DNA from: Phaeosaccion multiseriatum
Taxonomy: Eukaryota; Ochrophyta, other classes
Assembly (NCBI GenBank): GCA_965112735.1
Contig: OZ218960.1
Span: 434,001 to 498,000, forward strand
Length of the DNA: 64,000 nucleotides
Reading direction: 5' to 3'
Shown: positions 1 through 9,722 of the stretch, piece after piece
How the letters are laid out: each line of letters opens with the position of its first letter
How positions within the stretch are numbered: the first letter of the stretch is position 1
The notes under the pieces: generated by a model
Databases searched by the model: none
Told to the model about the DNA's origin: nothing
What the model saw: only the letters and a program-made list of their open reading frames with translations
Position numbers and translations under genes: made by a program

Positions 1-232
1 GGAAGGAAGGAAGGATGGGAGGAAGGAAGGAAGGGAGGAAGGAAGGAAGGAAGGAAGGGAGGAAGGGAGGAAGGGAGGAAGGAAGGAAGGAAGGATGGAA
101 GGAAGGAAGGAAGGAAGGAAGGAAGGAAGGAAGGAAGGAAGGAAGGAAGGAAGGAAGGAAGGAAGGAAGGAAGGAAGGAAGGAAGGGAGGAAGGAAGGAC
201 GGAAGGAAGGAAGGAAGTGAAGGAAGTGAAGA
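1..232. repeat. GGAA/GGGA microsatellite at left edge
   Basis: A purine-only tetranucleotide array (GGAA with GGGA variants) fills the left edge. It lies just beyond the last visible exon of the minus-strand LRR gene. In that gene's sense it is a pyrimidine tract (TTCC), so it may belong to the next intron. The open frames through it are repeat artefacts. Confidence 0.9.
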
Positions 233-301
233 CCACTCTGCCCCTGCCCGTCGCAGTTGGGGGGGGGGGCGCAGCTCAATCCTTTCAGCCCCTTCACTCA
301 C

Positions 302-2358
302 CTCCACCCCTCCTTGTTCTCGCAGGTCGTTCCATCCTAGATTGAGTGTGCTCAATCTCTGGTTAATCGAGTTGGGCATAGTTGGGCATACATACATACA
401 CGGGTGTAGGGAGAGGGCTTTTGAGGCTTGTGTTGTGTAATGGAGAGTCCTCAATAGCGGTGGAGAAGGACTGTAACGACAAGGAGACAAGCCCTCCCAT
501 CCATTGCCATCCCTCCCTCTCTCTCCTCCTCCCCATTCGCCTCTTACTTCTTCTCTCCCCGATGCCTATCCTCACTCTAACCTTGTGAAATCTGCAAATG
601 TCTGCCATGGCCGAGCCCCCCTGGAGAGAGATGTGATTTCCGCTCAGATCCAGGGAGACAAGGCCCTGGGGGGGTGGTCGGGTTCCAGTTTGAGTTCCAG
701 TCTGTTGTGCTCTCAATGCTTGCACCCTCAGCCTGTCGCGCAGCCTCTCCGCAAAGGTGTTTCCTAATGTGTTGCTTGCGACGCACAAGTCTGCGATGGT
801 GCTGCAGGGAGGGAGGGAGGGAGGGAGGGAGGGAGGGAGGGAGGGAGGGAGGGAGGGAGGGAGGGAGGGAGGGAGGGAGGGAGGAGAAGTTCCACTTAGT
901 ATAGCCGTTGTGGAAGCACCGAGAGGGCCCCATCCCAACCTGACCCCACCCAACCTTACGTACGTGTTCATCCCCAGTAACTCTGCCAGCGGCTCGGCCG
1001 AGTGACTGGTGAGGAGGTTGTCCGACAGGTCCAGCTTGGTCACTTTGGAGTTGAGTTGCAAGGCGAGGCAGAGGTCTCGTGTGCCTGTGTCTCGGAGGTT
1101 TGCACTTTGGGTATTAAGGGGTAGTGGGGGGGGGGGAGGGGCAGACATAAGGGCCAGAATATGGGCAGGCATATGGGCAGGCGTTAGGGAAGACATGTGA
1201 GAAAGCAGGTAGCAGAACAGGCGGCAGGCATATGTGGAGGAGCAGGCCAGTAGAGGCATACGGGTAGGCAGACAGGAGTATGGGGAGGGCAGGAACATGG
1301 TCGGGCGTATGGGGCAGGCAGTGGGGAGACTCATTGGTGAGGGGCGAAGGGTTGTTGGATGAGGAGGGGGGGGCGACAAAGATGAGGATAACCCCCCCCA
1401 GCACCAGCCAGGGCCGCGTTGATGTTTTCGTATGCCTCTAACCTGCTCAGACTGAGTGTCGTGATGTATTGGTTTTCTCCGAGGCCTCTATTGGGCGATG
1501 ATGTGAACAAACCAACAGCAGCAGCAACAACGACAGGAGGAGGGGAGGGAGGAGGGGAGGAGGGGAGGAGGGGGGCTAAGGAGAGTCGAAGTAGAGAGGG
1601 ATGAGAAAACCAGAGACAGAGGGACAGAGACAGACAGGGAGAGAGAGGGGAGCCGGTCCCGTCTCCACCACATACACTCCACTATCTCTCTCTCTCTCTC
1701 TCTCGTAGCTGCAACTGAAGGCAAGATGCTACTCTGTCCACCGTCCCAACCAGAAGACACGGTCGGCCAATGCTACGCTCTCACTTGGCGAGGGCTCGGA
1801 AGTCCCTTGCGGAGAGGAGAGTGTTCCTGAGATGGAGCTGCGGGGACAGGAAGCTGCCCTGGATGTGCGAGCAGGGATGAATTCCCAGCTCCCTACACGC
1901 GGATAGATACTCGGAAATGCCTGTAGATGCGTGAGGGCAGACGCCCCGCGGTGCCACGTAGGGCGGTGACACCGTCTCCTGGTCGACAAGGGACGAATGG
2001 GGTGGCGGGTAGGATATGGGAGGGGAGGGGAGTCAAGAAGGTGGGAAGGAGTGGAGGAGGCGATAAAGAGCTTCGTGTGGCTGACCGGGGGGTGGAGAGC
2101 AATGGCTGCATGTCATTTTCACGTTGGCACTGCCTCCTCCACAGCTCGTTCCCCGGCCCACTCGCTCGCCCATTCAACAATGGAAGGATGTCTCTATGCA
2201 ATCAACCAATGCCCACTCACTTGCGAAATGAACTCCTCGTCGGAGAGGTCGCTCTCATCTCCTGCATTGTTTCCCCACCCGTGGAGGGCGTCGGCCTCGT
2301 CTCCATCTTCCCCGTATTCGGGCTCTGCTGGTCTACGGGGCTGGCGCAGTAGCTGCTC

Positions 2359-2397
<39 letters not shown>

Positions 2398-2406
2398 CTG
2401 CATCAT
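302..2406 (-). CDS. Leucine-rich-repeat protein (RNase-inhibitor/NLR-type LRRs), 3' end off the window
   Basis: Multi-exon gene read on the minus strand. Exons seen: 2406-2221 (start Met, 12-residue Gln run, acidic stretch ending EEFISQ before gtgagt), 1978-1785, 1487 to about 1392, about 1104-964, 801-582, 470-402 and 358-302. The phase is consistent at the junctions I could test; the acceptor near 1104 and the donor near 1392 are unresolved. LRR pieces include TLSLSRLEAYENINAAL, KLDLSDNLLTSHSAEPLAELL, SLDLSGNHISLQGGSAMADI and LSTLNLGWNDLREQGG. These are the 28-29 residue ribonuclease-inhibitor type, usually a protein-interaction scaffold. The last visible exon ends at a gtgagt donor, so the gene continues leftward. 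Partner and role are unknown. It is divergent from the gene at 2623. Confidence 0.75.
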
Positions 2407-2622
2407 GGAATCTTAGCATTGGCATGAGCTACAAACGCGAGGCTAAGAGAGAGGGGGAAGGGTTCAACGGGGGGGGGGGACACGATGGCGTTACGGTGGC
2501 AGCAGATGGCGATGGGCGATGGCACTGGATGGCGCGTGGGCCGATCGTGGCGGCAAATTTCCAAGCCCCTCTCTCTGCCAGTGGGGGGGCTGCTGCGAGA
2601 GGGGCGGCTCCATCCGATCACC
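2407..2622. promoter_or_regulatory. Short divergent intergenic (putative bidirectional promoter)
   Basis: Only about 216 bases separate the start codons of the minus-strand LRR gene and the plus-strand IPI1-like gene, so both promoters must share this stretch or overlap the 5' UTRs. I see no clear TATA box. A GATGGC-rich variant of the scattered GGATGGCAGTGGATGG motif lies at about 2510-2533. The promoter role is inferred from gene orientation only. Confidence 0.45.
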
Positions 2623-4798
2623 ATGCCTAGGTCCAACTTCCTCCGCAAAAAGAATGCCAGTAATGTTGTGGGAGGGAAGGCGGGAGGGGACTTCAAGAGA
2701 CTGAAGGGCAAGGTGCGTGTGGTGATGATGTGATTGGGGGACTTCTTCGTGCGGGGAAGCGCAGGACATTGAACGGGAGGGAGTCTGTATCAAGATGTAT
2801 CGGTGTGAACGACACACTGCATCGGGTCTGGCGAATGGAGAGCACGAGCCGCGAGTGTCGGAGTCCTGAAGTGTCACACCGTGCCTGCCCCCCCTCCTCC
2901 TCTCCTCGCTCCCTCCCGTGCTGCAGGTGGGGAAGCGTGCTACTGAAAAAGCCAACCAGACCAATGTGAACTTCAAGAGTAAGCGCGTCAGGGTCACTGC
3001 ACAGGTATGCTGCCTAGCCGCCCCTGCCTCCTTCGCTCTCTCTTCCCCTCTCTCCGCCCCCCCTGTCTCTCGCTGTCCCCCTCTCCCTGTCTGTCTCTTT
3101 CTGCTATCCCTCTCTCCTCTCTATCTCTCTTTCACCCTCACCCTCACCCTCGCTCCCCCTCCCCATCGCAAACACCAAAAGAGCATCCTCACAGAGCACC
3201 GAGAGTCAGCCGTCCTCTCCTCCAAGGGCCAGAGTGTGAGTGAGCTCCTCACCATGCTGCACCACTACAATGCGAGCGTCAAACGCGAAGCCCTCCTTGG
3301 ACTCAAGAGCATCGCAGAGCGACACCCTCGCTTCGCCAGATCCAACTTCTCCTCCATCTCAGAGCCAACGTTAGAGGTGTTGGTCACAACGGACGCCGGG
3401 GCTAGAGCGGCCTTTCTCGGGTGAGTGAGGAGGGCGTACATACACACATGCAGGCACGCTCAGATTGGCAAGGCGTAACCCCCCCCCACTATGTGTCTCG
3501 CTGCTCCTCCCCCTCCTCCCCCTCCTAACCCTTCTCCTCCTGCTGCTCCTCCTCCTCCTCCTGCTCCTCCTCCTCCTCCTCCTCCTCCTCCTCCTGCTCC
3601 TCCTCCTCCTCCTCCTCCTCCTCCTCCCCCCTCACAGCCTGCAGGATGAGCTCCTGTTCTCCAAAAGCGTGATCATAGGCCCCTCGGCCATGGCCCCCTT
3701 TGCGGATCTCTACCTTGCCTACGTGGTCAGTGGCCTGACCTCTCTCCACAGGAGTGTGAGGCTGGACGGTCTGCAGCTGCTGGGCAGGTACGTCCGTACA
3801 TCCATCCTGTTGTTGAGGTGCTTCCCCCGTCTTTGCCTTCCCTTCACGCCTCGTGCCCCGCCCCTTCTCCTCCTCTCCTAATCAAGATGATGACGTAACT
3901 CCTAATCAAGATGATGACGTAACTTCCCCTCCTCTCCTAATCAAGATGATGACGTAACTTCCCCTCCTCTCCTAATCAAGATGATGACGTAACTTCCCCT
4001 CCTCTCCTAATCAAGATGATGACGTAACTTCCCCTCCTCTTCCCCCCCCACCCCACCCCCACCCCCACCCTCAGGCTGCTGGACACATTCCCCAGCCTGT
4101 TTTGCAGGATGTCTGCCACCCACCGTCTCCTGCCCAACTTCGCGGCTCTACTTGCCATAGACCCAACCGCCAAACGCTCCCAAACAAAGAAGTTCAGAGA
4201 GGCGGCTCTGCGTTGTCTACTCCTCTTGGTGCGAGGGGTGGACGCCCTCAGCAACGGTGGAGGGGGAGAGGGTGGAGCAGGAGGAGGAGGAGGTGGAGGC
4301 AGGGGGGGCAAGGCCAGTGGTGGTGGTGGTGGCGGTGGTACCACTGCTATTACTCCTGGTGCTGGTGCTGGTGCTGGTGCTGTATCACCAACTGCTGGTG
4401 CTGGTGCATTTAGTGCTGGAGGTGCTGAGGGAAGTGCGAGCAAGGGCGTGGGAGGGGCGGTGGTGGTAAGGGGGTTGGACAGCCCAATTGTCCTGTGCAG
4501 AGGAGGGCATCACGCCTCGGGGGCGGAGTTGGTTATGGGGGCAGCAGGGGGGGGGGATATGCTCGCCATTCGAGAGAGGGAAGAGGCCACGCTGCTGGTG
4601 GTGGAGCTGGACTCGGTCCTTGTAGCCCTCAAGAAGGTTTGGTCGGAGGCCACCTCCTCCGCCCTCATTCGTCAGGATCAGCAGTTGGTGGTGCAGCAGC
4701 AGCAACAGCAACAGCAGCAGCCGTCGCCGCACAAGAAGCAGCAGCAGGTGTTGGGCCAGGACGACCAGCGAAAGGCGCCCCAGCAGGCTCAAGCCGCA

Positions 4799-4829
<31 letters not shown>

Positions 4830-6180
4830 AAGAGGTGGGCGACATCATTGAGATGAAGCAAGTGATGGAGGTAATGACCACTATCGTCAAGAGCCATGCG
4901 TATCGCAGGCACCATCACCACAGCCCGAGCTCGGTAGCAGCAGCAGCAGCAGCAGCAGGAGGAGGAGGAGGAGGAGGAGGAGAAGAAGAAGAAGAAGCAC
5001 AGGGGGTGGCGAGCGACGGGGTGATGGCAATGTGGACACGACTAGGAGGAACAGGGGCAGGAGGAGGAGGAGGAGGAGGAGGTGGAGGAGGAGGAGGTGG
5101 AGGAGGGGGCGGACGGCCAGACTTCCTCTCGGAGCTGATGGAGAGCTTTCCCTTTCGCTCGCAGGAGGGCAACGAGCTGGGCCGAGGGCAGGCGGTGCTG
5201 CGACAGAGAGTGCGTGAGCTAAACCTTGGCGTGTGCGAGCTTGTGCTGGCTCTTAGAGACGTGGGGGTGGGGGCGTCGCTCTCTCCGGTACGTACGGCTT
5301 GGGAGGGGGGGGGAGGGAGGGAGGGAGGGAGGGAGGGGGGGAGGGGGGGAGATGGAGAGGGGAGGAAGGGAGGGGGAGAGAGAGGGAGGAGAGGAAGGAA
5401 GGGGGGGGGAGGAGGGAGGGAGAGAGGGAGGAAGGGGGGGGGGGAGGGAGGGAGAGAGGGAGGGGGGGGAGGAGGGAGGAAGGGACGGAGGGAGGGAGGG
5501 GGGGATGGAGGAAGGGAGGGTGGGAGGGAGGGGGGCAAAGGACTTACCACACACCTACTTATGGCGTTGCGTGGCATGACAATGGACTTGACGTCCAATC
5601 GCCAATCGTGAATGTGTGGCTGTGCGTAGGTGCCTGTTTTGCTTTGCCCATATGCCTCTGCTCTGCCCTGGCTCATACCCCTCTACCCCCCCCGATCCCC
5701 CCGTCTGTGACCCTTCTTTCTTCTTCTCTCCATTCCACCCCATTTAGGTTATGCGCTACCTGCGTTCCTTGATGACCAATCTTGCGCCTTCTTCCCCTTC
5801 TGGCGCCAAAGAACGGTGCGGAGAACGGTCCGCAGAAAAGTCCGCAGAACAGTCCGCAGGGCGTCGTTCGTCTCTACCCAAGATGGCGACAGGCCCGAGC
5901 CAAAAGAAGAGGAAAAGGGTTGGGCAGGGAGGGGCCATGGCGGAGCAGGAGCAGGAGCAGGAGGATGAGGAGCAGGAGGGGGGGGAGGCGGACGAGGAAA
6001 GAGAAGAGGAAGAAGAAGGTGGAATCCCTCGGGGAGAAATGTTGCCCACTCTCAGCCAAACGCTACGCATCCTCAAGGCTGTCATCATGAGCCCTTCCTC
6101 TTCCTCTTCCTCTTCCTCTTCGAACGGGCGTCATGGAAACGAGGGTGCTGGTGCTGTCTCTCAAAATGGCAGTCATATGG

Positions 6181-6211
<31 letters not shown>

Positions 6212-6653
6212 CAGTCATAAGAAGCATATAGCTCTACTGCGTCAGCAGAATCAGCTCTTGGAGGCATTTGATGACCTGTTTGAGGAGTTGCTCGACAAGC
6301 AGAAGCAGCAGCAGCAGCACCACCACCACCAGAAGGGCAGGAAGAGAAGGCGGCACAGTGCGCCTGCTCGCTCGAGCACCCCCGATGGTGGTGATGGAGA
6401 GCGGGGTGTCAGTAGCAAGGACGACAGAGGAGGAGGAGGTGGTGGTGATGGAAGGGGCATTCAGGAGGACGAAGCGATTGCGGCATGTGGCATGTGCGTG
6501 CAGTTTACGTGTCACATCATCGACCGCTTCCTGCATAAGATGCATCCCTGCTCTGCCTCTTCGATCGCGTCGACGATGGGTACGCAGCAGCAGGGTGGCA
6601 GCACTGCTAGTAAAGGTAGCAGCACTAGCAGCGCTGGCAACAAGAGTGGCAGT

Positions 6654-6691
<38 letters not shown>

Positions 6692-9005
6692 CAGTAAGAG
6701 CAAGAAGAAGCGAGCGCAAGGAGAAGGAGGCACGTCACCAACCGTACCCCCTGCAGCGTCATCCACAGCAGCAGTTGCTGAAGCCGACTCCCTCGTGTCT
6801 TCGTCCGTTGCGACGATGATGGGTCGGTGGCTCGGCCTCTTCCCCTCTCTGCTTGCGCAATGGGGAGGGACGAAGCCCTACATGTCCAGACTTGTACTCG
6901 CGCAGCTGCTCGCGGTTACCACACGCAGCAGTAGTGGGAGTAGTAGCAGTGACGCTTTGCAGCAGAATGGAGGGGCAGAGGGGCGGCAGGGGCGAGGGAA
7001 GAAGCTGAACACAGCAAAGAACGGTCAGCAGCAGCAGCAGCAGCAGCAGTTGGTGATACAGCAGCATGAGGTGATGCAGGCCATGTGTGCGGAGGTGACC
7101 ACGGCCTTACCACCGGCTCTCGTGAGTCTCTTCTCGCCACATGCAGCGGTTGGTGATACAGCAGCAGCAGTTGGGGATACACAGAGTATTCCCTTCCTGC
7201 AACTGCCCCTAGAGCTACAGAAGGACGCATTGGCTTTGGTGTTTCACCTTCCATCATTTGGCGACGACTTACTCCAAGCCTTAACGAACACATTACTCGC
7301 AGTGGACCCGGGCTCGACGAGTAAGTTTGAGGTTGGCATGTGTCTGAAAGGGGCTTTTTCTGAAACCTCCTCTATCCGTCTCACCTTCAGCGAGGGATGT
7401 GAATTTTTACAGTCCGTCTCCCTCCCCTCACTCACTCCCTCACCTACTCACTTACTCCCTCACTCCTCACCCATTCATTCAGGCCAAATTCGATCCCTCC
7501 TGCTGGAGATCCTGCACCACAAACGCTTGCTCCTCTCCCCCAGTGCTTACCTCAGTGTGCTGGTGGAGCTACTGCAAGGCGGAGGGGAGGGGGAGGGGGA
7601 GGTGGAGGAGGAGGACCCGCCTGAAGGAGGCTGGGAGGGGCAAGAGGGGGGGCGGGCCGAAGCTGCTGACGTAAGAGGAGGAGGACGAGGAGGAGGAGGA
7701 GGAGGAAGAGGAGGAAGAGGAGGAGGAGGAGAAGGAGGAGGAAGAGGAGGAGGAGGAGGAGGAGGAGGAGGAGGAGGAGGAGGAGGCTGGGAAGGCGTGT
7801 TGTGCGAGCGAGATGGAGTGACGCTCGACGTGTGCAAGTCGCTGCAGCTCCTGGGGAGAAAGGTTCTCCGCCCTCTATGCCCCGTGCTTCTCAGTCTCCT
7901 TGGGGGGCCATTGGCCGAGGTCCCGCCCGCATCATCATCATCCCGCGATGGTGCTCCGAGAGAGACAACAACTGGCGAAAAGGAAGAGGGGGAGGAGAAC
8001 GGGGAAGAGGAGGAGGACGAGGAGGAGGAAGCGCGTCGGATGCGAGACGGCCGTGTGGCCATGTCTTGTCTCGTTGCCCTCCACCGCTCCTCCGCGGGAG
8101 AGAATCCTGCTGGTGTATCACCAACTGCTGCGCTTCCGGTCGACATCAGTGAAGCCCTGATTGGCACTGTCGTGTCTTCGCTCGGCTTTTTGGGGAGGCG
8201 ACTCGGTCTTTGCGGTGGCGACATCGGAGGAGGGGAAACGAGAGGAGTAGGAAGAGGAGGGATCTCGTCGAAACTGTCAATAGGAGGCGAGATGGCAACA
8301 GACGAGAGGGAGGGTGATGACGAGGAGCAGAGGGAGGGGATGGGGGCAGAGAGAGTAGTAGGGCAGGGGCAGGGGGGGAGACAGCGGCGCTTGTATGCTC
8401 TACAAGAAGACCTCCTGCGGCCCGTCCTTGACACGCTGAGAGTCTTCGGAGCCTCTGGCATGACTAGCAGCAGCAACAGGAGCAGCAAGAAGGGGGGAAG
8501 AGGAAGAGGAGGAGGAGGAGGAGGAGGAGGAGGAGGAGGAGGAGGAGGAGCCGGAGGAGGAGGAGGAGGAGGAGGAGGAGGAGGAGGAGGAGGAGGAGGA
8601 GGAGGAGGAGCAGGAGGGTGTGGGGTGGGTGGGCTGAGAGGCGCTGTGCTGCTCCGAGTAGAGAGTGTGGTCAAGGCGGCATGTGCGGCGGAGCGGCCCA
8701 GAGACGCGGAGGGACTGCTTCTCGCGCTTCTGTGGCTGCTTCAGCGGAGGGATGGCTACGCTCTTCTCGTTGGGGAAGGAGCTAGTGATACACCAATTGG
8801 TGATACAGAGGCCAGGGGCGGGGCCTGCCTGATGCCCCTGCTGCGGCTGGCGGAGGAGGTACGCACAGCACTGGAGGAGGCAGGGGGGGGCAGCATGAGG
8901 GCGGTGGGCTTGCGAATAGCGGCGAGGGTGGAGCTGCTGACCAAGACGAAGCTGCCGTACAAGGGGAAGGGGGAGGGGCGAGAGAGAGCAGAGCTAGAGA
9001 GGTAG
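2623..9005 (+). CDS. IPI1/TEX10-like pre-rRNA processing protein
   Basis: Seven exons: 2623-2712, 2927-3004, 3182-3420, 3638-3787, 4075-5287, 5748-7320 and 7483-9005. The N-terminus is short and basic (MPRSNFLRKK). Exon 3 carries the family signature: SVSELLTMLHHYNASVKREA then LLGLKSIAERHP, matching the IPI1/TEX10 HEAT-like N-terminal domain. Exons 3-5 continue it (LLDTFPSLFCRMSATHRLLP). Members act in the Rix1/PELP1-TEX10-WDR18 complex in 60S subunit and ITS2 maturation in the nucleolus. The protein is very long because of in-frame Gly, Gln, Ser, Glu and His runs. The last intron (7321-7482, gtaagt...ttcag) is 162 bases, a multiple of three with no stop, so retention would stay in frame. Copies of the scattered TTGGTGATAC motif are translated in several frames. 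The fold assignment is firm at the N-terminus; the rest is disordered or unrecognised. Confidence 0.8.
3874..4035. repeat. Five copies of a 37-bp unit containing GATGATGACGTAAC
   Basis: In the fourth intron of the IPI1-like gene, five copies of TAATCAAGATGATGACGTAA begin at about 3876. The first two are 26 bases apart and the others 37 bases apart. Each contains TGACGTAA, which resembles a bZIP/CRE half-site. They sit upstream of a CCACCCC pyrimidine tract and the acceptor at 4074. Confidence 0.85.
5288..5747 (+). repeat. Intron with GGGA-rich 5' half and pyrimidine 3' half
   Basis: Intron 5 of the IPI1-like gene. After the donor gtacgtacgg comes about 240 bases of GGGA/GGGGA repeats (5300-5540), then unique sequence, then a CT-rich tract before the acceptor ccatttag. 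It is a clear case of the purine-at-donor, pyrimidine-at-acceptor layout seen in many introns here. Confidence 0.8.
7047..7184 (+). repeat. Three copies of the scattered GCAGTTGGTGATACAGC motif inside coding sequence
   Basis: Copies at 7047-7064, 7148-7164 and a variant at 7168-7184 lie in exon 6 of the IPI1-like gene. The first is read as QLVIQQ and the others as AVGDTA, two different frames of the same DNA word. Other copies (either strand): 4381-4397, 8112-8130, 8782-8808, 9855-9872, 11075-11091, 11590-11608, 17151-17163, 18571-18589, 19183-19202, 22924-22938, 39933-39952, 39957-39976, 41106-41124, 41212-41227 and 43054-43095. Function is unknown. Confidence 0.85.
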
Positions 9006-9228
9006 AGTAGGAGTGCGCTGGTGTGCCGTCATGGTGGTGGTGGTGGTGTGGGGTAGTCAGACGAGGAGGAGGTGGAGGAGGAGGGGGCAGGAGCAGGAGG
9101 ACCGGCAGGAGGAGGAGCAGCAGCACGCCAGAAGGTTGATGCTGAAACCATTTTTAATTCGATATACTTCTCCCTTCCTTCTCTTAAATTGTTATTGTTC
9201 TCCCCTCCCCCGCCCCGCCCATCATCAC

Positions 9229-9273
<45 letters not shown>

Positions 9274-9722
9274 TATGGTGATGGAGTGGTGTGCCGAAGG
9301 AGAGGATGGCGATGGTGGTAGAGGGGGAAGGTGTGTGTGTGTGTGTGTGAGTGACACATGTGTGAGTGCGTCGATGCTGCTCTGCCTGCCTATCGACTCC
9401 GGCTCGTTCACGCATACACTCACGCCTCGTACGCGCGCCTCCTCACTGTATCACTGCCTCACTACCTCACTGCCTCACTGTATCACTGCCTCACTGCTTC
9501 ACTGCCTCACTGTATCACCGCCTCACTGCCTCACTGTATCACTGCCTCACTGCCTCACTGCTTCACTGCCTCACTATCTCACTGCCTCGCTGCCTCACTG
9601 CCTCACTGCCTCACTGCTTCACTGCCTCACTGTATCACTGCCTCACTGCCTCACTGCTTCACTGCCTCACTTCCTCACTGCCTCACTGCCTCACTACCTC
9701 ACTGCCTCACTGCCTCACTGCC
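9006..9722. repeat. Convergent intergenic: (GT)n and CTCACTGC octamer array
   Basis: Between the 3' ends of the IPI1-like gene (plus) and the methyltransferase gene (minus). It contains a GT dinucleotide run (about 9229-9271), a second shorter one (9331-9350), and about 290 bases of CTCACTGC octamers with TATCACTG and TTCACTG variants (about 9441-9729). AATTCGATATACTTC near 9156 may be 3' UTR sequence. I see no gene; open frames through the octamer array reflect the repeat period. Confidence 0.85.

Noticed and set aside
15-440. Lys/Glu/Gly-rich open frame at the left edge
   Set aside because: It is the translation of the GGAA/GGGA microsatellite and runs antisense to LRR exons.
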